Source: Betaproteobacteria bacterium RIFCSPLOWO2_12_FULL_62_58
GTDB taxonomy: Bacteria > Pseudomonadota > Gammaproteobacteria > Burkholderiales > SG8-41
DNA length: 64,000 nt
Assembly (NCBI GenBank): GCA_001772005.1
Contig: MERI01000027.1
Coordinates: 1 to 64,000 of the forward strand
Direction: 5' to 3'
The position numbers and the translations under genes are program-made. The notes under the pieces are model-generated. The model made no database searches. It was not told the origin of the DNA and saw only the letters and a program-made list of their open reading frames with translations. Shown here one piece after another: positions 7,280 through 15,511 of the stretch (position 1 is the first letter of the stretch; every line of letters starts with the position of its first letter).

Positions 7280-7450
7280 ATGCGGGTTCTGCAAATACTG
7301 ACTGACGGGCCGGGGACGGCGTCCGGCGACGTGCTCAAGCTGCAGACCACGGAACACGAGGTCGAGGTGATCGACTTCACGAACATGGACGTTTCCTACG
7401 AGGAGTTGGTCGACAAGATTTTCACCAGTGACAAAGTCATCTCTTGGTGA
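7280..7450 (+). CDS. Very small DsrH/TusB-like protein, 56 residues
   Basis: An ATG at 7280, preceded by GGAGGGAG, opens a 56-residue frame beginning MRVLQILTDGPG and ending DKVISW. The beta-alpha start and C-terminal tryptophan recall the DsrH/TusB subunit of the DsrEFH/TusBCD relay, but the protein is about half the usual length and has no cysteine. It lies 20 bases after the cysteine-bearing DsrE gene, so the two are almost certainly co-translated. Coding is supported by the ribosome binding site and position. The family call is tentative. Confidence 0.6.
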   Translation: MRVLQILTDGPGTASGDVLKLQTTEHEVEVIDFTNMDVSYEELVDKIFTSDKVISW

Positions 7451-7550
7451 CGGCGCCCGGGCATCCGGCGCGATACCCACGGCGGGGTCGCCGCACCATC
7501 GCCGGCACTGTAGTAACGGGCAGAGGAACGTGTAAGAGCATGGGACGAGC

Positions 7551-9314
7551 ATGAGCGGCATTCGGACGCGGGATCTCGATTGCGGATCCCTGAGAAACGG
7601 GATGCCCGCGGCCTTTTTTCGTCCCGCCCGTACCAAAGCCGCACGGCACGCGGCAATCCTGCAACGCGTTCTTGTCGGCCTGGTCGCACTGTCAAGCTTG
7701 ACGCTTCTCTTTGCGTTCCGCGGGCTCGATGACAACCGCTTCGTGAGCTGGCAATGGGTGTTCGCGCCCGCCGATCTGCCCGCGCTTCTGTCCGTCGCGG
7801 CAACCGGCGTGCTTCTCGCCTACTGGTTCTCGCGCGCGCCGTGGCCGGCGGACCGTGCCGCGCCTGCGTTGGGCGTTTTCGCTTTTCTTGCGGCCCTGCC
7901 CTTCTGGGGCGAGCCGGAGGTGATCGTGGATGCCGCACGCTACTTCGTGCAGGCGAAGCACCTTTCTCTTTTCGGCGTCGGCCATTTTCTGAACCAGTGG
8001 GGCCAACAAATCCCCGCCTGGACCGATTTGCCGTTGGTGCCTTTTCTCTACGGCCTTCTGTTCAGCCTGGCGGGGGAGACGCGGCTCGCGATCCAGGCGT
8101 TCAATTCGCTGCTCTTCGCGGGATCCGTAGTTCTGACGTACTTGGTGGGGAAGGCCCTGTGGGACCGGGCCACGGGCCTTTGCGGCGCGGTGCTTCTCCT
8201 CGGCATGCCGTACCTGTACACCCAGGTGCCCCTCATGCTGGTCGACGTGCCGGCAATGTTCTTTTTCACCTTGACGGCCTATGCCGCGATTACGACCGTG
8301 GCCCGGGGCGGTGTCCCGTGGCTCTTCGGGGCAGCCGTAGCGCTCGCCCTGGCAATGCTCGCCAAATATTCCGCTTGGATCGCGCTCGCCTTCTTCCCGG
8401 TGCTGGTCCTGGTCAGCGCCCGTCACGCGCGGCGCAAGGCGCTCGCCCGCGCCGGCGCAATCGTGCTGGGGGCGGCCGTGCTCTCCGGTGCGTTCCTGCT
8501 CGGGAAAGCGGGGGTTGTCGCGAGCCAGCTCGCGCTGTTCTGGAGCTACCAGGTGCCGGCACTGAGCCGCTGGCAGGAGGGCATCGCCTCGACCTTCTTC
8601 TTCCAGATCCATCCCTTCATCACACTTGCGGCGTTGGGCTCGGTTGCGCTGGCGATCATCCGAAAAGACTCGCGCTACGCCGGGGTCGGCGTGATCGTGC
8701 TGCTCGCGCTCATGCTCGGAGTGAGGCGCATCCGCTATCTCGTCATCGTAATGCCGATGCTGGCCCTGATGGCCGCCTACGGGTTGCGCGCCATCCGGGA
8801 AATCCCGACACGCCAGTTCATCGCGTCGTGCGCGGCGGTCTCGGCGCTGGCCGTGGCCGTGGCCGGTTACCTGCCGTTCCTGCGCACAACGAGCGCCATG
8901 AATCTCAAGCAGGCGGGCGAGGTGCTCGCCGCAATGGGCGGTGACACGGTCGAGGTCATCGTGCTGCCTGCAACGCGTTCCCGTGTCAATCCGGCGGTGG
9001 CGGTTCCGCTCCTGGATCTGTTCACGCACCAGCGTCTCGCCTATCGCCGCGACCTGAGCCCGGCGGTATCGCCGCAGCCTGGCGTGGAGGCGACCTCGCC
9101 GGTTCGCTTCACCTGGGAGGTCCCGGATGCGCCCTTCTTTCTGATAGCGCCAGAGCCGCACGCGCCGGTGGTACTGGTGATGAGCGCGGCGGATCAGCCC
9201 GTGCCGCAAGCGGTGGCAAATCGCCTCGCGGGTTATGCTGAGGCCCGGCAGCTTATGGTGACCGATCGGGTATTCCGCTTCCAGACCCTGGTGCGCATTT
9301 ATCGACCAACGTGA
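7551..9314 (+). CDS. Integral membrane glycosyltransferase, GT39/ArnT-like
   Basis: The product is up to 587 residues, with about a dozen hydrophobic segments. An early loop reads RYFVQAKHLSLFGVGHFL, and a periplasmic C-terminal part follows. This is the architecture of the dolichyl-phosphate-mannose/ArnT glycosyltransferases, which use polyprenyl-phosphate sugars at the outer face of the inner membrane. The start is uncertain: ATG 7551 and ATG 7602 are both weakly preceded, and the bases between them contain a GGGATC/GATCCC hairpin and a T-rich run that could terminate the upstream DsrE transcript. It lies between the DsrE genes and the sulfur transporter. Acceptor and donor are unknown. Confidence 0.7.
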   Translation: MSGIRTRDLDCGSLRNGMPAAFFRPARTKAARHAAILQRVLVGLVALSSLTLLFAFRGLDDNRFVSWQWVFAPADLPALLSVAATGVLLAYWFSRAPWPADRAAPALGVFAFLAALPFWGEPEVIVDAARYFVQAKHLSLFGVGHFLNQWGQQIPAWTDLPLVPFLYGLLFSLAGETRLAIQAFNSLLFAGSVVLTYLVGKALWDRATGLCGAVLLLGMPYLYTQVPLMLVDVPAMFFFTLTAYAAITTVARGGVPWLFGAAVALALAMLAKYSAWIALAFFPVLVLVSARHARRKALARAGAIVLGAAVLSGAFLLGKAGVVASQLALFWSYQVPALSRWQEGIASTFFFQIHPFITLAALGSVALAIIRKDSRYAGVGVIVLLALMLGVRRIRYLVIVMPMLALMAAYGLRAIREIPTRQFIASCAAVSALAVAVAGYLPFLRTTSAMNLKQAGEVLAAMGGDTVEVIVLPATRSRVNPAVAVPLLDLFTHQRLAYRRDLSPAVSPQPGVEATSPVRFTWEVPDAPFFLIAPEPHAPVVLVMSAADQPVPQAVANRLAGYAEARQLMVTDRVFRFQTLVRIYRPT

Positions 9315-9339
9315 GCGCGCATGTTCGAGAGGATCTACC

Positions 9340-10758
9340 ATGAGTGAGACCAAGAGGGGGTTCTGGGCGTTCGCGATCGTGGGGATTCTGCTGCTCATCA
9401 CAGGGGCAACTTACGCCTACCACGAGTACTACCTTTATCTCACGGTCTACCTGTGGTTCGGCTTCATCTACGGGATGTGCCTGCAATACGGCCGCTTCTG
9501 TTTCTCCTCGGCGTTCCGCGATCTGTTCGCCGTGGGCGTCCCGCGCATGGCCGTCGGCATCATGATCGCGATCGCACTCTTCGCCCTCGTGGGCGCGTTC
9601 GTAAGCGCCACGGGGATCAGCACCTTCCACTCCGCGCCCACCAGCGTGCACGCAGTGATCGCCGGGTTCATCTTCGGGGTGGGGATGTGTTTCTCGGGCG
9701 GTTGCGCCTCGGGCTCCATGTACAAGACCGGCGAGGGCAACATGAATGCGGCGCTGGTAGTGCTCTCCATCAGCGTCACCCAGGCCGTCTTCGTGGACAT
9801 CGGAGGGTGGGCGAACAATCTCGTGCCGGAATCCTGGACGAAGTCGGCGGCGGCGAAGGGGCTGCCGGCCTCGATCACCGTAACCGACGGCTGGGTGGAC
9901 CAGTATCTTGCCGGTTACGTGTGGGACCAGCCGGTGCTGAGCTTTGCCAAAATGCTGGGCTGGACCGACGATTCCGTCATTGGCGCCTTTCTCGGCAACT
10001 TCCTGGTCGGCGTGGTGCTGCCCGGCGCGCTGTTGCTGGTAGTTGTCTACTTCTTCTGGTCGCGTCGCGCTTTCATGAGGAAGCGGCTTACGGCGGGCCA
10101 GACGCGCCCCCGTTTTCGCGACGAGCTCGCCGGTTACTGGGCCATGATCATGGCCTCCAAGCGCACCGCCATCGCCGGACTCGCCCTCGGCATCGCGGCG
10201 GGGTTGCACATGTACGCGATCCAGGGCTTGCGCGTGAAATACGGTGTGCGCAACGCCGGCGCCTTGCTCGAACGCCTCGGTTTCGACTTCGGCCTTTCGG
10301 TGAACGGCACGGTGTTCGACCCTGGCTACTGGTATGTGACGACCCAGGAGGCGCAGTGGGTCGGCTGGGCGATGCACAAGCTCGGCTGGAACCAGATGGA
10401 CAACATCTTCTTCGGCTTCAACAACGGCATCCCCAATCCGCTCATCAATCCCGCCGACTGGATGTCGATCGCGCTCTTCGGCGGCGCGGCGGTGATGGCG
10501 CTGCTGCACAACGAGTTCAAGTTCAAGAAGCCGACGCTCGAGACCGCCACTTGGGCGGTCATCGGTGGCGCGCTCATGGGCATCGGCTCACGGTTGGGCT
10601 TGGGCTGCAACGTTGGCGCCTTTTTCGTGCGCGTCTCTCAGGGCGATCCCTCGGGCTGGCTGTTCGGGCTCGGCATGGTCGGCGGCGCCTATATCGGCGT
10701 CAAGTTTTTCAACTGGTGGACCGAGCGCCGGATGGCACGGGAGTTTGCATTGAGCTGA
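9340..10758 (+). CDS. YeeE/YedE-family (TsuA-like) sulfur compound transporter
   Basis: The 472-residue membrane protein is double-length for the family, with the repeated YeeE/YedE signatures FSGGCASGSMYKTGEG (Cys122) and LGLGCNVGAFF (Cys423), plus Cys47, Cys54 and Cys117. In TsuA, the thiosulfate transporter of this family, conserved cysteines lining the path are required for uptake. Thiosulfate or another sulfane-sulfur anion is therefore the likely cargo. A central hydrophilic loop (about residues 245-265) joins the two halves. TusA follows 19 bases downstream, the usual partner arrangement, and GAGAGGATC precedes the start. Confidence 0.9.
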   Translation: MSETKRGFWAFAIVGILLLITGATYAYHEYYLYLTVYLWFGFIYGMCLQYGRFCFSSAFRDLFAVGVPRMAVGIMIAIALFALVGAFVSATGISTFHSAPTSVHAVIAGFIFGVGMCFSGGCASGSMYKTGEGNMNAALVVLSISVTQAVFVDIGGWANNLVPESWTKSAAAKGLPASITVTDGWVDQYLAGYVWDQPVLSFAKMLGWTDDSVIGAFLGNFLVGVVLPGALLLVVVYFFWSRRAFMRKRLTAGQTRPRFRDELAGYWAMIMASKRTAIAGLALGIAAGLHMYAIQGLRVKYGVRNAGALLERLGFDFGLSVNGTVFDPGYWYVTTQEAQWVGWAMHKLGWNQMDNIFFGFNNGIPNPLINPADWMSIALFGGAAVMALLHNEFKFKKPTLETATWAVIGGALMGIGSRLGLGCNVGAFFVRVSQGDPSGWLFGLGMVGGAYIGVKFFNWWTERRMAREFALS

Positions 10759-10777
10759 ATAACGGAGGAGATGCATC

Positions 10778-11023
10778 ATGAAATTCGAGAAAAGCGGCGA
10801 GGGCCAGTACCTTTTGGACGTGAAGGGCTACGTCTGCCCCCATCCGCAGCTCTATACGAAGAAGGCGCTCGAACGGCTCAAGCCGGGCGAAGTGCTGGAA
10901 GTGCAGTTCGACAATCCGTCCTCGGGCGAGTCCATCGCCACGATGTGCGACAACACCGGCGATGAGGTTCTGGACCGCAAGCAAGAGGCCGGGCTGTTCG
11001 TCTGGCACGTTCGCAAGGCCTGA
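10778..11023 (+). CDS. tusA: TusA-family sulfurtransferase
   Basis: The 81-residue protein shows the TusA signature LDVKGYVCPHPQLYTKKAL, with the persulfide-carrying cysteine at position 20 in a CPxP motif. TusA proteins receive sulfane sulfur and pass it to DsrE or other acceptors in the cytoplasm. It is preceded by GGAGGAG and directly follows the YeeE/YedE transporter, so imported sulfur is probably loaded on it and handed to the DsrE protein at 6954. The symbol denotes family; the cell may have another TusA for tRNA thiolation. Confidence 0.9.
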   Translation: MKFEKSGEGQYLLDVKGYVCPHPQLYTKKALERLKPGEVLEVQFDNPSSGESIATMCDNTGDEVLDRKQEAGLFVWHVRKA

Positions 11024-11038
11024 CAGAGGAGCCGCGCC

Positions 11039-11224
11039 ATGCGCAACAGTCTCTGGATCATCATCACCATCGTGAGCGCCCTCCTGGGATTTGTCATGGG
11101 CTACGCCACCGCTCCGATGATGGAGACCGGCATGCTCAGCGGCAAGGGCGGAAAGCCCGCGTCCAAGATCGAGAGCACCAAGGAACTGAAGCAGTACTAC
11201 AAGGATCTGTTCAAGGAGAAGTGA
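11039..11224 (+). CDS. Tiny single-span membrane protein, first of a paralogous pair
   Basis: The 61-residue protein has one hydrophobic span (about residues 5-27, LWIIITIVSALLGFVMGY), a glycine-rich linker and a charged tail ending ELKQYYKDLFKEK. It follows TusA by 15 bases with GAGGAG before the start. The next gene encodes a recognisable paralogue with the same GFVxGY motif at the end of the span and the same ELxxxYxxLxK ending. I do not know a function. The position suggests a small accessory subunit of the transporter or of a membrane sulfur-relay complex. Confidence 0.75.
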   Translation: MRNSLWIIITIVSALLGFVMGYATAPMMETGMLSGKGGKPASKIESTKELKQYYKDLFKEK

Positions 11225-11225
11225 G

Positions 11226-11465
11226 ATGACCCCGCACGCCAAGGTCCGCCAGGACGAACAAACGGCTAACACGGGTTTGTGGGCCGCCATCGTGCTCATC
11301 GCGACCCTGTTCGGATTCGTCCTGGGCTACAGCGTGTCCACGCGCACGGGTGTCGAGCCGGGCTATTTCGACGCACCCGAGGCAGGCGGCTACGGCGTGG
11401 CGCCGACCGCCGCGCCGGGCATGACCGAGGAACTTCGGAAACATTACGAAGGGCTCATGAAATAG
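11226..11465 (+). CDS. Tiny single-span membrane protein, second of a paralogous pair
   Basis: The 79-residue protein has a polar N-terminus, one membrane span (about residues 18-36, LWAAIVLIATLFGFVLGY) and a C-terminal ELRKHYEGLMK. It shares with its upstream neighbour the LW...GFVxGY span, a following glycine/glutamate stretch and the terminal ELxxxYxxLxK, so the two arose by duplication. Its start overlaps the end of the previous gene's context (1-base gap), implying translational coupling. The function is unknown. Confidence 0.75.
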   Translation: MTPHAKVRQDEQTANTGLWAAIVLIATLFGFVLGYSVSTRTGVEPGYFDAPEAGGYGVAPTAAPGMTEELRKHYEGLMK

Positions 11466-11537
11466 GGCCCGGACTTTCCGGCAGCCTCTCGCACGCGGAT
11501 CGCCGGTGCCGGGTATGCCTCTTCGAGGAATCGACCG

Positions 11538-11753
11538 ATGCGAAAAATTCTTCTTGCCGTAGACGCGTCCAAGGGCTCGGATGCGTGCGTAAAGGCGTGC
11601 GCCCGGATTTTCTCGGCCGCGCCGCCGGAATCGGTAATCCTGTTGCACGTGCAGCAGCTTGGGGGTGGGCCGACCTTGATGCACGACCGAATGGGCGACA
11701 TCGTGAAGGCGGTCGTGAGCAAGGCCGAAGTGCCGGTGTTGCTGGCGCGCTAG
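11538..11753 (+). CDS. Half-length universal stress protein (UspA-like)
   Basis: The 71-residue protein begins MRKILLAVDASKGSD, the beta-1/nucleotide-contact motif of UspA proteins, and ends VVSKAEVPVLLAR, their last strand. The middle of the usual roughly 140-residue fold, including the GxxG-x9-GS ATP-binding loop, is missing. It may be a functional minimal dimerising unit or a product of internal deletion. It is the last gene of the transporter-TusA transcript before the FAD-enzyme remnant. A role in sulfur metabolism is suggested only by position. Confidence 0.65.
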   Translation: MRKILLAVDASKGSDACVKACARIFSAAPPESVILLHVQQLGGGPTLMHDRMGDIVKAVVSKAEVPVLLAR

Positions 11754-11782
11754 CGCGGCGCTCCACGACACCTCGCTGCGGA

Positions 11783-11896
11783 ATGAGCGGGCAGCCTGTG
11801 AATCCGGTGGACGGCGACGTCGTCATCTGTGGCGGCGGGCTCGCCGGACTCGGTGCGCCGCGCGCTGCTTTTCCCCGCACTGGGACGAACCCATGA
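11783..11896 (+). pseudogene. N-terminal remnant of an FAD-dependent oxidoreductase
   Basis: ATG 11783 opens a 37-residue frame containing DVVICGGGLAGL, a textbook dinucleotide-binding fingerprint of flavoprotein oxidoreductases, and then breaks. In the next frame the bases read as RRALLFPALG, a plausible continuation, so a short internal deletion or frameshift is likely. The frame ends at 11896, overlapping the start of the radical SAM gene, and the rest of the enzyme is absent. It is a degenerated gene, not a small functional protein. Confidence 0.6.
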
Positions 11897-13365
11897 GATG
11901 TGCGCTTATCATTCCGGCCTGGGCGCCGGAGGAAATCTTTTCTTCCCGCACCGCGCCCTCGCAGGTCAATTACTGGCAGCCCCTCGGGACGCTCTATGTC
12001 GCCGCCTGCCTGCTCCAGGCCGGCCATAACGTGAGGCTGTTCAACGGTGCCTTTCTCACCCACGAAGAAATTCTGCGCCAGGCGCGCGAATTCAAACCGG
12101 AAGTGGCGGGCATTTACGCGACGGCCTTCGGCTGGCCCGGAGCATTGAAAACCGCGGCCGATCTCAAGCGCATGGATCGAAGCATGTTTGTATGCGCTGG
12201 CGGCCCGTACCCGGTCGCGGCACAGGAGCGCTGCCTGGCAAATGGCGCTGCTCACTTCGACGCGGTGGTCACCGGCGAAGGCGAGCACACCGTGGTCGAA
12301 ATTCTGGACAGGCTCGCGGCTCGCCGAGGATTGGAAGGCGTTCTGGGCGTCGCATTCCGGCAGGGAGAGCGCATCATCAAGAATCCGCCCCGGCCGCTCA
12401 TCGAGGACCTGGATGCGCTGCCCTTCCCGGCGCGCGCGTTGCTGGAAGGCGCGGAGCGCTGTCCGCCTCCACCCGCCACTTACCGGCGCACGCCCGTGGC
12501 TACCATGATTACCTCGCGCGGCTGCGACCGCCGTTGCCTGTTCTGCTTTCAGATCGACCGGGAGCGCAAAGCGGGACGCCGCGGTGTGCGCCTGCGCAGC
12601 GTCGCGAACGTGCTGCTGGAAATCGAGTCCTGCCTCAAGCAGGGCTACCGCGAAATCAAGTTCCTGGACGATTCCTTCGCGGCCGATTACGACCGCGCCA
12701 TGCAAATCTGTCAGGCGATCCGGGCGCGACGGCTCGATTTCACCTGGTTTGCCTCGGCCTGTGTCAACCAGGTAGACAAGCCCTTGCTTCAGGCCATGAA
12801 GGACGCCGGCTGCTGGGCAATTCTCATGGGCGCCGAGAGCGGCGTGCAAAAGAACCTCAACACGCTGCGCAAGGCCTGCACCCTCGATCAGATCCGGCAG
12901 GCGGTGCGCGCAGCCAAAGAGGTGGGGCTGCAGGTAAGCACGCCCTTCCTCTTTGGCATTCCCGGCGAAACTTTCGCCGACGGCTTGAAGACCATCGAGT
13001 TCGCCATCGAACTCGATCCCGATCTTACGAACTTCCATTGCCTGACGCCTTTTCCCGGGACCGATCTTCACGACCGGTGCGAGAAATACGGCCGTCGGTC
13101 TTCGGAGCTCGCAGACTACACTTACCAGGGCGCGGCCTTCGCGCCCTATACCATGACGCGCGAAGAGATCCAGCAGTTGCGTCAGCTCGCGTTCAGGCGC
13201 TTCTATTCCCGGCCCGCCTTCCTGCTGCGCAGGCTGCTGCAAGTTCGCAGCCTGCGCGAAGTCCGGATTGCGGCGCGCGGCCTGAAGAGCCTGTTCTGGC
13301 TGTGGGCTGCCAGGAATCTTTTCTATCGCGGCAAGAAGGAGGAAGCGGTCTCGCGCCCCGGCTGA
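11893..13365 (+). CDS. B12-binding-domain radical SAM enzyme
   Basis: The 490-residue protein has an N-terminal cobalamin-binding-type Rossmann domain (about 1-150). The radical SAM core follows, with Cys211, Cys215 and Cys218 in RGCDRRCLFC ligating the [4Fe-4S] cluster and binding S-adenosylmethionine. GAESGVQKNLNTL and FGIPGETFAD are typical later core motifs. This architecture is shared by enzymes of lipid, cofactor and bacteriochlorin/hopanoid modification (BchE/HpnP-like), including methyltransferases and cyclases. The histidine-containing DxHxxG cobalamin motif was not seen, so cobalamin binding is unproven. It converges with the second radical SAM gene, and the two 3' ends overlap by 43 bases. 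Confidence 0.85.
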   Translation: MRCALIIPAWAPEEIFSSRTAPSQVNYWQPLGTLYVAACLLQAGHNVRLFNGAFLTHEEILRQAREFKPEVAGIYATAFGWPGALKTAADLKRMDRSMFVCAGGPYPVAAQERCLANGAAHFDAVVTGEGEHTVVEILDRLAARRGLEGVLGVAFRQGERIIKNPPRPLIEDLDALPFPARALLEGAERCPPPPATYRRTPVATMITSRGCDRRCLFCFQIDRERKAGRRGVRLRSVANVLLEIESCLKQGYREIKFLDDSFAADYDRAMQICQAIRARRLDFTWFASACVNQVDKPLLQAMKDAGCWAILMGAESGVQKNLNTLRKACTLDQIRQAVRAAKEVGLQVSTPFLFGIPGETFADGLKTIEFAIELDPDLTNFHCLTPFPGTDLHDRCEKYGRRSSELADYTYQGAAFAPYTMTREEIQQLRQLAFRRFYSRPAFLLRRLLQVRSLREVRIAARGLKSLFWLWAARNLFYRGKKEEAVSRPG

Positions 13366-14453
13366 GCGGGGGCAAGCCGCAGGTACTCGCGCGCCAACGC
13401 CGGGTATAGCCTCGGATTGAAGAGTATGTTGGTGATGAAGTAGCACTCATGAGTGCAATAACAGCGTCCCTGGTGGATGGAATCAAGGATGTGCCGCGCG
13501 CGGGTGCTGCCCAGCACCCGGCGCACGTCGTGGCCGTGCTCGCGCAGGTTTCCCAGGCTGTGCGGCAGCATCTCGCACGCGAAGAGTTCCCCACTCTCCG
13601 TCAGAACCAAATTCAGCCGGCCGGCATAGCAGGGGGTCTGGCGCCTCTGTTCGACGAGGGTGCGGTAAATCATGCGCCGCTGGAGGATGTCCTGCGCCGC
13701 CTTGAGCCGCCCGCCATTGAAGCGATAGATCGTGGCCGTGCGCGCTGTAAGCGCCTCTTCGAGACTTGCGGCAGCCTGACGGTACTTGTCCGGATCGACG
13801 TCCTTGCAGCGCGGATCGGGCGGGTTGCCGCGCACGAGGGAAATGGTGTGCGTGCGTAGATTCGGCAGCCCGCGCACGAAGCCGACGAGCGCGTCCATTT
13901 GGTCCTGGTTATCGCGGAACAGGACCGTGTTGATTCCGAGCTCGAAGTTCGGGTAGCGCTCCGGGAGTTTTGACAGCAGGCGATAGGTTCGCATCGCTTT
14001 CTCAAAGCCGCCGGGTGTGGCGCGAAGCCGGTCGTGCTCGCCGCCAATGCCGTCGAGCGAAACCTTGACGACCACGGTACTGTTGCGGCAATGACTCAGG
14101 ATCTGTTCGGTTCTTTCTGCGATCAGCTCAGGGAGCAGGCCGTTGGTGGAGTAAAGCATGATCGCAGGGCGGTTCGCGGCATAGAACGCGCGGCTCACCT
14201 CCACCAGGTCCTTCCGCAGATAAGGCTCCCCGCCGGAGAAGGCGAGCCACAGAAGCCGGCCCAGTGATGATGCGGTCCGCCGGACCTCTTCCAGTGAGAA
14301 TTCCTCAGACTTGGCCTCCGCGCGGTCCGCGCCGTTCAGGTAAAAGCAGAAAGGACAGCGGGCATTGCAGCGGCGTGTCACGAAAAAAGTGAACTGGATC
14401 GGCCGCCGCTTCCAGATGACCGAAGGCAGATGACGAAACGGCGAGTACCTCAT
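13323..14453 (-). CDS. Radical SAM/SPASM-domain enzyme
   Basis: The 376-residue protein has the radical SAM cluster motif at Cys29, Cys33 and Cys36 (RRCNARCPFC). A C-terminal SPASM-like region follows with TPCYAGRLNLVLTESGELFAC and CYCTHEC, which would hold auxiliary Fe-S clusters. SPASM enzymes modify peptides, proteins or small molecules. The start at 14453 is set by its ATGA overlap with the stop of the glycosyltransferase upstream, meaning the two are translationally coupled. The longer open frame reaching 14696 is shadow of that gene. The substrate is unknown. Confidence 0.85.
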   Translation of the reverse strand: MRYSPFRHLPSVIWKRRPIQFTFFVTRRCNARCPFCFYLNGADRAEAKSEEFSLEEVRRTASSLGRLLWLAFSGGEPYLRKDLVEVSRAFYAANRPAIMLYSTNGLLPELIAERTEQILSHCRNSTVVVKVSLDGIGGEHDRLRATPGGFEKAMRTYRLLSKLPERYPNFELGINTVLFRDNQDQMDALVGFVRGLPNLRTHTISLVRGNPPDPRCKDVDPDKYRQAAASLEEALTARTATIYRFNGGRLKAAQDILQRRMIYRTLVEQRRQTPCYAGRLNLVLTESGELFACEMLPHSLGNLREHGHDVRRVLGSTRARHILDSIHQGRCYCTHECYFITNILFNPRLYPALAREYLRLAPAQPGRETASSFLPR

Positions 14454-15451
14454 CGGGGATTCCCCGAGCGAAAAGCCCTGGCGAGAAAGAGCGCGGCGCC
14501 GCCGATGGCGCCGGTGCCCACGGCCAGCGGATAAACGAAAAGGTAGTACAACGTCGCGGCCGCGGCGAACAACCGGCCTCCGGCTGCGCGAAATCCCCGC
14601 AGCAGCCCGCGGTTGACGTGCAAATCGCCGGCGACCAGAGCGAATGTGAGCCCGAGCCAGGCTGGCGCAGCCGTCAGGAAGTAAGCGCCGAGACACAGTG
14701 TCCCGATAAAGTACGCCGCTACGCTAGCCTTGAGCTCGTGAGAGGCCGTCCCGGAGTCGGCGAATAGGTCTCTGTTGCGCAGCGAATACAGGGCCCAGTA
14801 CATCGCCTTGACGCAGGCGTTGCGCAGGGAGCGAAGCAAGGTGAAGTTGAAAATGTGCCGCACCTGGATGGCGGGATCCATCACGAGCCGGCATCCGGCG
14901 CGGCGCAGGCGGTGGCTGAATTCCACATCCTCGAGAATCGGCAGGAAGCCTTCGGCAAAGCCGCCGTGCCGGCGAAAAGTCTCGGCGTAGATCGCCAGCG
15001 CATGGGTCGCGACGTAGTCGGGATCGGCGGCCCGCTTGGTTTCGGAGTAGTGGATGAACGCCGACTGGAACCGGCTGAAAAAGGAGTCGTCGCAGGGCAG
15101 AGGGGTGTAGGTGCCGCCCGCGACCGTCCGCGGGTCGTATGCCGAGAGCGCTTGCCAGGCCAGGGCCAGCGTATCCTCGCGCAGCAGGCAGTCGGCGTCG
15201 GTAAAAAACAGCATTTCGCCGCGGCTGTGCGCCGCCCCCGCATTCCTTGCTCCGGCGGCGCCGTGATGGCGGGCGAGCCGGATCAGCCGGCAGGGAAACC
15301 GGCGGATGATTTCGGCGGAGTTATCGCTGGACGCATCGTCAACCACGACCACCTCGAAGCTTTTTTCGAAGCGCGAGGTAAAGGCGGCCTCCAGGCACCG
15401 GGCGATAGTCGCCGCGCCGTTGCGGTTCGGAATGATGATCGAGATAAACAA
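14450..15451 (-). CDS. Family 2 glycosyltransferase with C-terminal membrane segments
   Basis: The 333-residue protein opens with the GT2 nucleotide-sugar fold (ISIIIPNRNGAATI, VVVVDDASSDNS). It has the DxD-type motif FFTDADCLL and an ILEDVEFSHRL acid motif. Two or three hydrophobic segments near the C-terminus anchor it in the inner membrane. It overlaps the SPASM radical SAM gene by 4 bases, so the two products probably act on the same molecule. Its promoter lies in the region also holding the second AATGATG dyad. The acceptor is unknown. Confidence 0.85.
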   Translation of the reverse strand: MFISIIIPNRNGAATIARCLEAAFTSRFEKSFEVVVVDDASSDNSAEIIRRFPCRLIRLARHHGAAGARNAGAAHSRGEMLFFTDADCLLREDTLALAWQALSAYDPRTVAGGTYTPLPCDDSFFSRFQSAFIHYSETKRAADPDYVATHALAIYAETFRRHGGFAEGFLPILEDVEFSHRLRRAGCRLVMDPAIQVRHIFNFTLLRSLRNACVKAMYWALYSLRNRDLFADSGTASHELKASVAAYFIGTLCLGAYFLTAAPAWLGLTFALVAGDLHVNRGLLRGFRAAGGRLFAAAATLYYLFVYPLAVGTGAIGGAALFLARAFRSGNPR

Positions 15452-15511
15452 GATTGAGTCGTAAGGATCGGCCCGCCTTTACCAACATATTCATCGCGTT
15501 CACCCCACAGC

